A stretch of 64,000 nt of DNA from Marinomonas profundi (GTDB lineage Bacteria > Pseudomonadota > Gammaproteobacteria > Pseudomonadales > Marinomonadaceae), in NCBI RefSeq assembly GCF_020694005.1, contig NZ_CP073013.1, positions 1,250,578 to 1,314,577 of the forward strand. Reading direction: 5' to 3'. The notes beneath the pieces were generated by a model, which ran no database searches, had not been told where the DNA came from, and worked only from the letters and a program-made list of their open reading frames with translations. Below, piece after piece: positions 17,072-25,898 of this stretch. Each line of letters starts with the position of its first letter. Position 1 is the stretch's first letter. The translations under genes and the position numbers were made by a program.

Positions 17072-17269
17072 TTGGTCACGTCACCCAAGGTTATGCAATT
17101 GGTCGAGAGTCTTTTGCGCATCATTTTAACGATTGTTTTCTTCTATGCGTTTAAAGGCTTATTTGATGTCGAAAATGATTTATTGTTGGCATTCTTTTCC
17201 GTACTTTGTGCTTTCATCCTCTTTAGAGGATTGGTGCTCGGCTTCAATAAATTGACCGCCAAAAAATAG
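17072..17269 (+). CDS. Small two-helix membrane protein, unknown function
   Basis: The 65-residue product has two hydrophobic stretches, LLRIILTIVFFYAFKGLF and LLLAFFSVLCAFILFRGLVL, and a basic C-terminal end, so it is a predicted small inner-membrane protein. It has no family name I recognise. The likely start is the TTG at 17072, 6 bases after AAGGAAC; an ATG eight codons in is the alternative. It lies 60 bp after the SRPBCC gene and may share its transcript. Confidence 0.55.
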   Translation: MVTSPKVMQLVESLLRIILTIVFFYAFKGLFDVENDLLLAFFSVLCAFILFRGLVLGFNKLTAKK

Positions 17270-17380
17270 TGCCAAAGCACCGTTAACTTAGCGTATCCTT
17301 ATCTTTTCACTCCCCCTGAAAAACATAAAGCAGACAGAATGGACACCAGTCTGCGTTCTAGCTAACACTTGCAGATAAAC

Positions 17381-18706
17381 ATGAGTCCTTCTATGACCAC
17401 ACTCTATCAACAACATCTCGTCATTCTCACCACTCGATACGACAATGCCATGGCGCATTTCGGTCTCGATGCCATCGTTTTAGCCTCAGGGGAAAAAAGT
17501 TATTACTTTCAGGATGATCATACTCACCCTTTTCACGCTTATTCAGGCGCGCAGCAATGGCTACCTTTTACCCTAGGAGCGGACACTTATATCGTCCTGC
17601 AAGCAGGCAAAAAACCTACCTTGGTGTGGCCTGTGCGTGACGACTTTTGGCACGCGCCTAACCCAGTGCCGAGCGGCGATTGGCAAGCAAACTGGGACAT
17701 TGTCAGCGCGAAGAAAACCGATCAATGGTGCGTCGGCTTACCTAAACAAACCGCTTGGCTGGGTCCAAACGCCATGCCATTTGCGGTCGCTTGTGAGGGC
17801 TTAAAAGCCTATGTGGATTTCGCCAAGGCGGTGAAAACGGACTTTGAAATTCACGCCATGCGCCAAGCCAATCTACGCGGTGCCGCTGGGCACATGGCCG
17901 CAAAAGAGGCTTTTTTAGCGGGCACGAGCGAACTCGAAATTCATCTTGCCTTTTTAAACGCCAGCCAACAGAGTGCCTTTCAAGAACCTTATCCTGGCAT
18001 TGTCGGCTTAAACGAGCACGCGGCGGTGCTGCATTATGAGCATAAATCGACAGCAAAAATGCCAGCATCTCGCACGCTGTTGATTGATGCCGGAGCAAAC
18101 GAACACGGCTACGCCAGCGACATTACGCGCACTTTCACCCGTCACAATGATGATTTTCGTGCCTTAGTCAATGACCTAGACGCCATGGAGCAAACCCTTT
18201 GCCGTAGCGCCCTGTCTGGCGTTAGCTTCCGAGATTTGCACCAAGAAACACTGGTGGGCATTGCTACGTTACTTCACCAACATAAAATTTGCTCATTGAG
18301 TGTTGAAGCGCAACTCGCCAAACGCATCCCGCAAGTTTTCTTCCCTCACGGCTTGGGTCACTTGCTGGGCTTACAGGTTCACGACGTAGGCGGCCATCAA
18401 ATAGATCAAGCTGGCACATTAAGCTTGCCAGACGAGCAAGCGCCGTTCCTCAGACTCACCAGAACACTTGAACAAAACATGGTGATCACCATCGAGCCCG
18501 GTGTGTACTTCATCCCCATGTTGATAGACAAGATGCAAGCAGAAATCAACAACCACGGCTGCGACATGGCACGTATAGCGCACTTTATGCCCTATGGTGG
18601 CATTCGCATAGAAGATAACATAGTGGTAAAACACGACCGACCTGAAAACCTGACTCGTGAGGCGGGCTTTAGTCAGCTCTCACCAGAAGCGTTTGGCAGC
18701 CATTGA
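17381..18706 (+). CDS. pepQ: Xaa-Pro dipeptidase (prolidase)
   Basis: The M24 metallopeptidase has 441 residues from the chosen ATG. N-terminal SLYxxHL-like start and SGEKSYYFQDDHTHPFHAYS match PepQ. The di-manganese ligands are visible in LLIDAGANEHGYASDITRTF (two Asp), HGLGHLLGLQVHDVGG (His), TIEPGVYFIP (Glu) and GGIRIEDNIVV (Glu). It cleaves dipeptides ending in proline and can hydrolyse organophosphates. The ATG at 17381 aligns best with E. coli PepQ; TTG 17369 and ATG 17393 are alternatives. Confidence 0.93.
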   Translation: MSPSMTTLYQQHLVILTTRYDNAMAHFGLDAIVLASGEKSYYFQDDHTHPFHAYSGAQQWLPFTLGADTYIVLQAGKKPTLVWPVRDDFWHAPNPVPSGDWQANWDIVSAKKTDQWCVGLPKQTAWLGPNAMPFAVACEGLKAYVDFAKAVKTDFEIHAMRQANLRGAAGHMAAKEAFLAGTSELEIHLAFLNASQQSAFQEPYPGIVGLNEHAAVLHYEHKSTAKMPASRTLLIDAGANEHGYASDITRTFTRHNDDFRALVNDLDAMEQTLCRSALSGVSFRDLHQETLVGIATLLHQHKICSLSVEAQLAKRIPQVFFPHGLGHLLGLQVHDVGGHQIDQAGTLSLPDEQAPFLRLTRTLEQNMVITIEPGVYFIPMLIDKMQAEINNHGCDMARIAHFMPYGGIRIEDNIVVKHDRPENLTREAGFSQLSPEAFGSH

Positions 18707-19024
18707 AATCACCCCATTTGACAATAAGTTAGATGCGACGCTAGGTTCACTCCATCCTCATTGGTAAAAATCTAAAACGGGTGAACCTAGCGCCTGCCCA
18801 ACCATGAAGCAAAACAGGCAAAAAAATACTATTTTGGTGCACCACAAGCATTCTCCTACCTTGGACATTCACTGCTTTTTCCAATATATCCAGTCGAATG
18901 CCAATGCATTTTTCTCTGCTCGCAGAACATCAAACTAAAGTTTCGACTATCAATACAAATGGCAAATATCTTGCTTTTTTAAAAGCTCCCCCTAAGCATC
19001 TGCAACGACGTAGCGCTTACTGCA
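18707..19024. other. 318-bp gap between pepQ and the chemoreceptor, with long inverted repeat
   Basis: No convincing gene is seen. A perfect 12-bp inverted repeat, CGCTAGGTTCAC at 18739-18750 and GTGAACCTAGCG at 18781-18792, with a 30-base loop, lies about 30 bp after the pepQ stop. It lacks a T-run directly after it, so it may be an RNA stabiliser, a factor-dependent stop or a small palindromic repeat element. Confidence 0.6.
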
Positions 19025-21184
19025 ATGGAGCAAAAGTTCAAGATGAATTTAAAAAGCAATCATATGTCACTGTCATCAGCAGAACGCCGCTGGCTACCTT
19101 GGTTTGGCAGCAATGGTCGGTTCTCGCTTTTCAGATCATGCTACTTAAACAAAAACACTTATCAAAATGTCGAAAAAACCTTTGAAAATATTGCCAATAC
19201 ACGAGTCAAACTGCTCAATAATTGGGTCAATACTCAGTGGTCTCAGTTGGATGTTTTACTGGAAATCGTCGGCAGCTCTTTTCCAGCTATTGAACAAGAC
19301 GCCCTAGACGAACGCTTAAACATCGTGCCCGACGTATCAGAATACTTTGTCATAGACACCCAAGGCAAAGTGCTAAAATCCACCTATCAACCTCGTATCC
19401 ATTCAACCGATTTACCTGCCGCAGCGATAGCCGCAGGATTAAAAGACACATTTCTTCACGGCCCTTATATTGACCCAAACACCTTAACGATTGGCGCCTC
19501 TAGCTCAAAATTTCATGACGCTGTCACTCTGATGTTTTACCTGCCCATCAAGAAAAACGGTGTCTGTGTTGGTGCCATTTGTGCTCGCGTGCCCAATGAT
19601 GTTGTTGGCGATATTATCCAACGAGAAGCCGGACACATTTACAAAGAATCCGGCGACAACTACTTATTCATGGTGAAATCAGAATTTGATCAATCCCTCT
19701 CACCCGGCACCGCCCTGTCTCGCTCACGCTTTGAAGACAACACCTTCAGCCACGGCGAAAATCTAAAAAGCGGCATTAATACAAAATTCGGTACCGTGAA
19801 AGTTCAAAAGCACACAGAGTTTGAAATCCGCTTTACCGACCCTGCAACAAAAGCATTGCACCCCGGTGTTCGAGAAACCATCAAAAACGGCCAAAACCTT
19901 TTTGTCACTTACCCGGGCTATTCCGACTATCGACACATTCCGGTTATCGGCAAAGGCGTGACCTTTCAGTTAAAAGGCAGCCCAGATACGTGGGGCATGA
20001 TGTGCGAAGGCGATTTAGAAGAAGTCTATCGGCGTCGTTCTATCAACTTAAAACTCATGCGCAGCTACTTACTCGCCTCCAGTGTGCCTCTTGTCATCAG
20101 CAGCTCATTACAGGCTTACACCAATTTGTCTATTCTCATGACGAGCGTGGTGGCTTTCGCTAGCTTAGGTGTGGCGGGATTGCTTTTTAACCGACTTAGC
20201 ACGAAAAAAATAAGTAACCGCATGAGCCAAATGACCGAAGTGATTCAGACCATTGCAGAAGGCGAAGGCAACCTTAAACAACGCCTTGACGACAACCTTG
20301 CCAATGACGAAACCGGTGATATGGGACGCTGGATGAACAGCTTTATTGATAATCTAGACAACACCATGGGACAAGTTATTTCCGCCAGCACCAACGTCAA
20401 AAAATCCAACGACTTTATGATTCGCACCAATGAAGAAGCTCGGCAAGCTTCGCACTACCTTGAAGCCACCGTCGAAAGCATGCTGACCGTGTTCCAACAG
20501 CAAATAGACGAAGTGCAAAGCGCCTCACAAACCGCCGAAGCCCTGAAACAAACCATGGATCAAGTGGTGGCAGAAACCCAATCACGCCTAAAAGAGGCTA
20601 AAGCAGGCACACAAGAAATTCGCGATGTGGTACGAACCACAGCCGAGTCGGTAAAATCACTGGATCAGAAAACCAATGAAATCGCTGGCATTATCACCAC
20701 CATCTCGGACATCACCAGTCAAACCAATCTACTGGCACTCAATGCCGCCATTGAAGCCGCCAGAGCCGGGGAACATGGGCGTGGGTTTTCTGTCGTGGCC
20801 GACGAAGTGCGCAGCTTAGCCTCCAAAACCGCCGCCGCGGCCGAAAAGATACAAACCATGTTAGAAGGCATTCAAGAAGAAACCCGCAGTGCCGTGAGTT
20901 TTATGGAAAAAGGCGCGGAAAACGTCGACAGAAATCTCATGGCAAACGAGCAAACCAACACGGGAGACAGCGCCTTGTATGAACTCGTCGACACCATATT
21001 TGACGCCATTTTATTGCTAAACGACAGCAACCAAGAAAACGCCAATACCGCACAGGAAATGGGCGCCGCAACCGAGCAAATGCGACGCTCAATCGCGGCC
21101 TTACAAAGACGTTCATCCCGCGTTGGATTGTCCGCGTTAAAGCTCGATTCTCTGGTGGGGCAATTTCAAGTAACCGCCAAATAA
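19025..21184 (+). CDS. Methyl-accepting chemotaxis protein with N-terminal sensor before its membrane segment
   Basis: The 719-residue chemoreceptor has a Cache-like sensor region (about 45-335: [55 protein letters not shown]), two hydrophobic segments at about 345-395, a HAMP domain ([20 protein letters not shown]) and a signalling hairpin tip ([29 protein letters not shown], about 565-595). Unusually no hydrophobic segment is seen ahead of the sensor, so the sensor may be cytoplasmic or the N-terminal anchor is lost. The start is uncertain (19025, 19043 or 19064). It lies next to quiC, converging with it, which hints at taxis to an aromatic or shikimate-type compound, but that is speculation. 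Confidence 0.82.
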   Translation: MEQKFKMNLKSNHMSLSSAERRWLPWFGSNGRFSLFRSCYLNKNTYQNVEKTFENIANTRVKLLNNWVNTQWSQLDVLLEIVGSSFPAIEQDALDERLNIVPDVSEYFVIDTQGKVLKSTYQPRIHSTDLPAAAIAAGLKDTFLHGPYIDPNTLTIGASSSKFHDAVTLMFYLPIKKNGVCVGAICARVPNDVVGDIIQREAGHIYKESGDNYLFMVKSEFDQSLSPGTALSRSRFEDNTFSHGENLKSGINTKFGTVKVQKHTEFEIRFTDPATKALHPGVRETIKNGQNLFVTYPGYSDYRHIPVIGKGVTFQLKGSPDTWGMMCEGDLEEVYRRRSINLKLMRSYLLASSVPLVISSSLQAYTNLSILMTSVVAFASLGVAGLLFNRLSTKKISNRMSQMTEVIQTIAEGEGNLKQRLDDNLANDETGDMGRWMNSFIDNLDNTMGQVISASTNVKKSNDFMIRTNEEARQASHYLEATVESMLTVFQQQIDEVQSASQTAEALKQTMDQVVAETQSRLKEAKAGTQEIRDVVRTTAESVKSLDQKTNEIAGIITTISDITSQTNLLALNAAIEAARAGEHGRGFSVVADEVRSLASKTAAAAEKIQTMLEGIQEETRSAVSFMEKGAENVDRNLMANEQTNTGDSALYELVDTIFDAILLLNDSNQENANTAQEMGAATEQMRRSIAALQRRSSRVGLSALKLDSLVGQFQVTAK

Positions 21185-21227
21185 CAAAAAGATGCAGCTG
21201 TCTTTTCCACTTTTTAAAGCAAAAAAA

Positions 21228-21253
21228 GCCGGAGGAAGTTTCCTTCCTCCGGC
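21228..21253 (-). terminator. Strong hairpin after quiC
   Basis: GCCGGAGGAAG-TTTC-CTTCCTCCGGC is a perfect 11-bp stem followed on the minus strand by seven T. It ends quiC transcription and, as a hairpin, may also act on the converging chemoreceptor transcript. Confidence 0.9.
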
Positions 21254-21309
21254 ATAATTTCCTCACAAAAAGACGCCAACAATCAATCATTCCCCGCAAT
21301 GACAATGAT

Positions 21310-23163
21310 TTATTGTTTCTCTTGGCGCGCCTGTGAGGCAAGACGAACAAACGCATTCGCTTCACCGTAACGGCTGTAATCACCCACCCGTTGCACCACT
21401 TCAAAAAACACGCCATGCACTTCTTCCGTATAGAAATGGAAGAATTCACCTTCGTCGTTTTTGTCGTACATAATATTGTGCAACTGCAATGTCTTAATCA
21501 GATCGGAAGACAAGCCAAAACGCGCTTCTATATCACGGTAATAATTCGGTGGAATGGGCAGCTGTTTCTCGCTATCAATGTTCTTTGCCGCCGCAAAAAT
21601 ATCATCACAAGCAAACGCAATTTGGTGCACTCCAGAACCCTTTGATTTCTGAATAAAGCGCTGCGCTGACGCACCACGAGCGTTGGTCATATTCAATGGA
21701 ATACGCACCCGCTTGTCTTTGCTTAACGCAGTACGGCTCACCACTAAGCCATGAATATCAGGCAAGTCTTGGCTGGCATCGATGTCGAAACCAAACAAGG
21801 ATTTGTAAAAGAAAGTCGCCGACAAAAAGTCCGTGTTGGACACCGTTTGACCGATGTGATCGAAACGCGTTAAACCAACGCCAGTTTCGCCTTGAATGCC
21901 TTGAATGGGTTTAAAATCTACCTCGAAAAAACGCACGGCCGCATCCGCCGACACCAGATACACCAAGCTATCGCCAATACCGCGAAGCGCTGGGATATTT
22001 AATTCACCAGGACCAGCCTGATTTTCAAAACGCTCCACCCGATAGCGCGCAGCCAACGACAAGGTGGCTTTAACGTTTTCCGAAGCAAACGCCATCGCGC
22101 ACACCGACACACCGTGTTTCTGAAAATGCTCGTGGGCTTGGCTTTTCGGCTCGCGGTTGAGGATCAGGTTAATGTTTCCCTGACGCATCAAACTCACGTT
22201 TTTAGAACGGTGTTTGTGGGTTTCATGAAAACCCAACTGAGCTAAGGTATTGGTCAGCGCTTCTCCACTCTCACCTTCTATCGCAAACTCAATAAACTCC
22301 ACATCGCTCACTTGTGGCGCCACAATCGGAGCGGTTTTTTCTTCACGCTTGCTCACCGTTTGATCGTCTAACCAAATCAAGGAACGCATGCCATCAATGG
22401 CTTTTTCTAATGGCGAAGAAGAACGAAACTCATCGTTGAAAATTTCATGGGACAAATAATCGTCAAAGCCTTTGTCTTTCAGCACTTGTAAAAACGCGAC
22501 CACTGGCATGTCGCCTTGACCGGGGAAACAACGAAAATGTCGGCTGTATTGCAACACATCCATTTGTAGGCTGGGCGCATCGGCGACTTGCACCAGCGCA
22601 ATTTTGTTTAACGGAATCTCATCACGTAGCACATCTAATGTATTACCACGGGAAAACATATGAAAAGTGTCTAAAATAATGCCCAAATTTGGATGGTCAA
22701 CACGCTTCACCAGATCCCATGCGTCATGGTAATCGGCAATATAATAGCCCCAAGCAAGAGCTTCATAGCCCAACATAATGCCTTCTTTTTTGGCTATTTC
22801 AGCAAGAGCAAATAAATCCGCCGCGCAAACGTCACGATCCGCAGAAGAGTAAGGCTGCACATTACTGCAAAATAACAAACGATTCGTACCCAACTCATGA
22901 GCTACATCGATTTTGTGCTGCAACATCTTTGCCTTTTGCGAGCGCATTGGCTCAGGCATACCTTCCATATCACGGAATGGTTGCAAAGCAATAATTTCCA
23001 AGCCTAGATCTTGCGCCATACGACGCACATCTTTTGGCGTACCATCAAACTGAGTTAAGTCATTCTCGAAGATTTCCACGCCTTGGAAACCGGCTTTTGC
23101 CGCCGCTTCGAATTTTTCTCTCAGCGTGCCAGATATGGTAACGGTTGCGAGTGCTGTCTTCAT
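21310..23163 (-). CDS. quiC: 3-dehydroshikimate dehydratase (QuiC1, TIM barrel plus HPPD-like domain)
   Basis: The 617-residue protein joins two domains. Residues 1-270 form a xylose-isomerase-like TIM barrel (GFQGVEIFENDLTQF, YEALAWGYYIADYHDAWDLV, GIILDTFHMFSRGN, CFPGQGDMPV, YLSHEIFNDEFR) with the Glu, Asp, His and Glu metal ligands. Residues 285-617 form a 4-hydroxyphenylpyruvate-dioxygenase-like vicinal oxygen chelate part (GLTRFDHIGQTV, SGVHQIAFACDDIF, GVFFEVVQR). This matches QuiC1, which dehydrates 3-dehydroshikimate to protocatechuate. It is monocistronic and divergent from a LysR gene. It feeds the lig operon further along the window. Confidence 0.9.
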   Translation of the reverse strand: MKTALATVTISGTLREKFEAAAKAGFQGVEIFENDLTQFDGTPKDVRRMAQDLGLEIIALQPFRDMEGMPEPMRSQKAKMLQHKIDVAHELGTNRLLFCSNVQPYSSADRDVCAADLFALAEIAKKEGIMLGYEALAWGYYIADYHDAWDLVKRVDHPNLGIILDTFHMFSRGNTLDVLRDEIPLNKIALVQVADAPSLQMDVLQYSRHFRCFPGQGDMPVVAFLQVLKDKGFDDYLSHEIFNDEFRSSSPLEKAIDGMRSLIWLDDQTVSKREEKTAPIVAPQVSDVEFIEFAIEGESGEALTNTLAQLGFHETHKHRSKNVSLMRQGNINLILNREPKSQAHEHFQKHGVSVCAMAFASENVKATLSLAARYRVERFENQAGPGELNIPALRGIGDSLVYLVSADAAVRFFEVDFKPIQGIQGETGVGLTRFDHIGQTVSNTDFLSATFFYKSLFGFDIDASQDLPDIHGLVVSRTALSKDKRVRIPLNMTNARGASAQRFIQKSKGSGVHQIAFACDDIFAAAKNIDSEKQLPIPPNYYRDIEARFGLSSDLIKTLQLHNIMYDKNDEGEFFHFYTEEVHGVFFEVVQRVGDYSRYGEANAFVRLASQARQEKQ

Positions 23164-23478
23164 TCTTACGCCCTGACTGTCTACATTTCATAACGAAAAC
23201 GATATATGAGAAACAAACCTGATTTTTGCTTCTATATTTACTAATATTGATGCTAGCACAAGATTTTTACTTTTTGCGTCAACTTAACAATGAAATAAAA
23301 CACTAAAAATATATCGAAAAAGGAATACATAAGCTCTTTTAAAAGGCGCAGGATAAGAGTGTAATATAACAAAATTATTCCCTTATTAGCGCTTGCGATG
23401 AGCCTGATTCTTTAGTGTTTCTGACTTAGCGGCTAATCACTGCCGACTAAACCATGCGTATACGATGGGAGACTTTTT
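23164..23478. promoter_or_regulatory. Divergent control region of quiC and the PcaQ-like gene
   Basis: This 315-bp region holds no gene. It is AT-rich and contains a 21-bp motif at 23308-23328 (read on the minus strand GTATTCC-T-TTTTCGATATAT-T) that is matched at 19 of 21 positions upstream of the lig operon (63849-63869). A second related core, CGATATATGAGA, lies at 23200-23211. No PcaQ-type ATAACC-N4-GGTTAA site was found by eye. Confidence 0.6.
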
Positions 23479-24444
23479 ATGTTAGAAAACCGTATTAAAT
23501 ATCGTCACTTACAATGCTTTTTAGAGGTCACTCGCCAAGGTAGCGTAGTGCGTGCCGCCGATGTATTGGCGCTCACCCAGCCCGCCGTATCGAAAAAACT
23601 CAAAGAATTAGAAGACATTCTTGGTGTTCGGTTACTAGAAAGAAGCAAAAAAGGCGTTGAACTGACGCCTTTTGGCAATGTGTTTCTGGAACACGCCAGC
23701 ACCAGCGTGGCGGCATTACGAGAGGGCACAGAACGTGTCGCCCAAGCCCAACAAAAAGGCATCAGCCGCATCAGTATTGGCGTACTGCCGACGGTGGCCA
23801 CAAGCATTTTGCCAGAGTCTGTGAAGCGTTTTCGCACCGGGGGAATGGATGCTCGTCTGCATTTGGTTTCTGGCCCAAATGCGTTGTTAATGAGCCAGTT
23901 ACGCGTTGGCGAATTAGACTTAGTGGTCGGCCGTTTAGGCGTTCCTGAAGCCATGTCTGGCTTGTCATTCCAGCATTTGTATTCTGAACAAGTGACCTTT
24001 ACCGTGCGCCCAAATCACCCATTGCTCACAAAAGAAAATTTCCAAATCAGCGACATTGCCCATTACACCGTGCTCTATCCGCCCAAAGGTTCCATTACCG
24101 CGCCCTACGTGGATCGCTTTTTATTGTCCCAAGGCGTTGGCACTCTCACCGATAGAATCGACACCGTATCCGACTCTTTTGGTAAAGAGTTTATTCGCAA
24201 CAACGATGCGGTGTGGATCATTTCTCGTGGCGTCGTCGCGCGGGAAATTTCCGATGGAGAACTGGATGAACTGCCCATCGACACCAAAGAAACCTTAGGC
24301 GCCGTTGGCCTCACCACGCGAGCGGATTCCATTCCATCGATGGCCTTAAAACTGTTTATGAACGCGGTTCGCGACACCGCTCAAACCTTAGACAGCTATT
24401 ACAAACCCATTGAACATCATCATAAAGACAGCCCTGCCATTTGA
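23479..24444 (+). CDS. PcaQ/GbpR-like LysR family regulator
   Basis: The 321-residue LysR protein begins NRIKYRHLQCFLEVTRQGSV and has the recognition part AADVLALTQPAVSKKLKELE, which is very like PcaQ and GbpR regulators. The effector domain starts SRISIGVLPTVATSILPESV and has the FTVRPNHPLL and WIISRGVVAREI segments. PcaQ regulators activate protocatechuate genes in response to carboxymuconate. Here it is divergent from quiC and there are no ortho-cleavage pca genes in the window, so its name should not be taken as its role. It is the leading candidate to control quiC. Confidence 0.83.
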   Translation: MLENRIKYRHLQCFLEVTRQGSVVRAADVLALTQPAVSKKLKELEDILGVRLLERSKKGVELTPFGNVFLEHASTSVAALREGTERVAQAQQKGISRISIGVLPTVATSILPESVKRFRTGGMDARLHLVSGPNALLMSQLRVGELDLVVGRLGVPEAMSGLSFQHLYSEQVTFTVRPNHPLLTKENFQISDIAHYTVLYPPKGSITAPYVDRFLLSQGVGTLTDRIDTVSDSFGKEFIRNNDAVWIISRGVVAREISDGELDELPIDTKETLGAVGLTTRADSIPSMALKLFMNAVRDTAQTLDSYYKPIEHHHKDSPAI

Positions 24445-24626
24445 TTCAAGACACAGGCGACCTCCGTAAAGTCAGAATGGCAGTAGGTAACCAAGTAAAG
24501 CGGCAATATAAGAGTTGTGTACTTCTTGGCAACAAAAGAAATTATCTACTGAATCATGGCGCGAAAGATAGCCTGACGAATGCAGAGAAAGCTGAACTGA
24601 AAAAGCTATTGAAGAAAGAGGTTTAA
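24444..24626 (+). pseudogene. Decayed RelE/HigB-like toxin, C-terminal part
   Basis: The frame reads GDLRKVRMAVGNQVKRQYKS, then KRNYLLNHGAKDSLTNAEKA and ends ELKKLLKKEV. The GLRKxRxAxG...GKRGG..V.Y....YLLnvYAK.....LTxAEKxxLKKL pattern is the C-terminal half of RelE-type toxins paired with NadS antitoxins. The N-terminal half is missing (the previous gene runs up to it), and the central motif is degraded by frame loss. It lies just ahead of a broken nadS-like gene. Confidence 0.6.
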
Positions 24627-24640
24627 CATCAGTATTTTTA

Positions 24641-24911
24641 ATGAATAAAAATCGTCATTAGAAGAGGCGGTAGACATCCGCCAAGGCCGTCATGAAGCGT
24701 CCCGTATTACTCGCTTTGAAATCACGGATGTAAAGTCTATTCGCGATAGTCTTCAAGTTTCTCAGCTGAATTTGCCAAAGCGCTAGGCACCAGCGAGGAT
24801 ACGATTAAACGCTGGGAAAGCCGGCGCCACAATCCAACAGGTTTGTCTGCCAAAGTGCTGGCAACGATTCAAGATAACCCAAGTTTTTATCAAGAGTTAT
24901 CGGCTCACTAA
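24641..24911 (+). pseudogene. Frameshifted NadS/HigA-type antitoxin
   Basis: Two frames together give SLEEAVDIRQGRHEASRITR, FEITDVKSIRDSLQVSQ, then after a one-base loss near 24761-24766 AEFAKALGTSEDTIKRWESR, RHNPTGLSAKVLATIQDNPS and FYQELSAH before TAA. This is an XRE antitoxin of the NadS kind. A second frame break lies between the ATG at 24641 and the SLEEAV stretch. With the toxin fragment before it, this is the relic of one type II toxin-antitoxin operon. Confidence 0.75.
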
Positions 24912-25052
24912 CAACACATTCCCTCTACTCCCTGATAAAACGTCGCTTTCACCGTCAGAGTGACGTTTTATCGCTTTCTCGCTTGGCTAACGATTAAGTA
25001 GCTTGTACTTTTTACGTATCAAACAATTTCTCAACGTCAAAAAGGTCAGTTC

Positions 25053-25364
25053 ATGACATTCATCAAAGCCAAAGACTTCACTGCCGATCGCCCTTGGGGC
25101 GCTTTGGACATTGCTAATATGAACGGTGTGACGACGCGTTTACATTGGACGAATCAGCCTTACAAATGGCATATCAACGATGGTGAAGAAGTGTTTGTGG
25201 TGTTAGATGGCGAGGTGAATATGCATTATCGAGTCGATGGAAAAGAGCATATTCAGCTGATGACCATAGGTGATATTTTCTTCGCGGCGATTGGTACAGA
25301 ACACGTGGCGTACCCGATTGGTGAAGCCCGTATTTTGGTGATTGAAAAAGAAGGCAGTATTTAA
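25053..25364 (+). CDS. Small cupin-domain protein
   Basis: The 103-residue single-domain cupin has the conserved cores WHINDGEEVFVVLDGEVNMHY and GDIFFAAIGTEHVAYP, containing His, Glu and His metal ligands. It is a cytoplasmic beta-barrel; the ligand or reaction is unknown. It stands alone after the toxin-antitoxin relic, with AAAAAGGTCAGTTC before the ATG and a strong hairpin downstream. Similar small cupins occur as sugar or amino acid isomerase-like or sensor proteins; no closer call is justified. Confidence 0.75.
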   Translation: MTFIKAKDFTADRPWGALDIANMNGVTTRLHWTNQPYKWHINDGEEVFVVLDGEVNMHYRVDGKEHIQLMTIGDIFFAAIGTEHVAYPIGEARILVIEKEGSI

Positions 25365-25419
25365 CCAACCTAATACCGAAATTTTTTGCATGAGTCATAA
25401 GAAAAAAGACACAGAAATA

Positions 25420-25477
25420 AAAGCCCTCACGTATGAAGTGTCCAACTTTATAAGGCCACTTCACATAGAGGGCTTTT
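25420..25477. terminator. Long bidirectional hairpin between cupin and Dabb genes
   Basis: Arms AAAGCCCTC...TATGAAGTG and CACTTCACATA...GAGGGCTTT form a long, slightly bulged stem with A and T runs at its ends. It separates two converging genes. Confidence 0.8.
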
Positions 25478-25498
25478 GGAAAGCATATAAAGAGGCTT

Positions 25499-25795
25499 TT
25501 AAATACTGTAATCAATAATAATCATATCACTGAGCAACGGACCTAGTAGTTTTTTTATCTCGTCATGCGCTGCATGCGGCAAATAATGATTGCGTGCCGC
25601 TTCATCGATAAAGGTCATCATCACACAATGTGTAAACCCTTTATTAGCCCCTTCGTTACTATTATTTACGCCCCATTCTATTGACGCAATCCCCTCTACC
25701 CTCTCGGTGATGCTATCGAGTGTTTCAAAAAATATTGAGATATTTGAGAGCGCTGCAAATTCATTAAACTGAATAAGTAAAATATGCCGAATCAT
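25499..25795 (-). CDS. Dabb (stress-responsive A/B barrel) family protein
   Basis: From the ATG at 25795 the protein has 98 residues: MIRHILLIQFNEFAALSNIS, EGIASIEWGVNNSNEGANKG, FTHCVMMTFIDEAARNHYLP and HAAHDEIKKLLGPLLSD. This is the ferredoxin-like dimeric alpha/beta barrel domain of the Dabb family. Such proteins are small cytoplasmic dimers and are often of unknown enzymatic role. The ATG is preferred over a TTG at 25810 because that codon overlaps the GGAG ribosome binding site. No partner is evident. Confidence 0.75.
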   Translation of the reverse strand: MIRHILLIQFNEFAALSNISIFFETLDSITERVEGIASIEWGVNNSNEGANKGFTHCVMMTFIDEAARNHYLPHAAHDEIKKLLGPLLSDMIIIDYSI

Positions 25796-25898
25796 AATAC
25801 GTATCTCCAAATTACAGTGGTTTTGCCTCGATAAAAGTACACAAGGCGTTCATTTATTTGTGTTAATAATAAAGTCACTTAATTATTAGTCTGGCCAA

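Noticed and set aside
18898..19185. 95-residue plus-strand open frame before the chemoreceptor
   Set aside because: Most of it overlaps the start of the chemoreceptor in another frame; no family or ribosome binding site was seen. A frameshift joining it to the receptor was considered, but it gives no helix of anchor type that fits.
24441..24626. Complete 61-residue gene of unknown function
   Set aside because: Its sequence matches the C-terminal half of RelE-like toxins and it starts inside the preceding gene, so it is listed as a decayed fragment.
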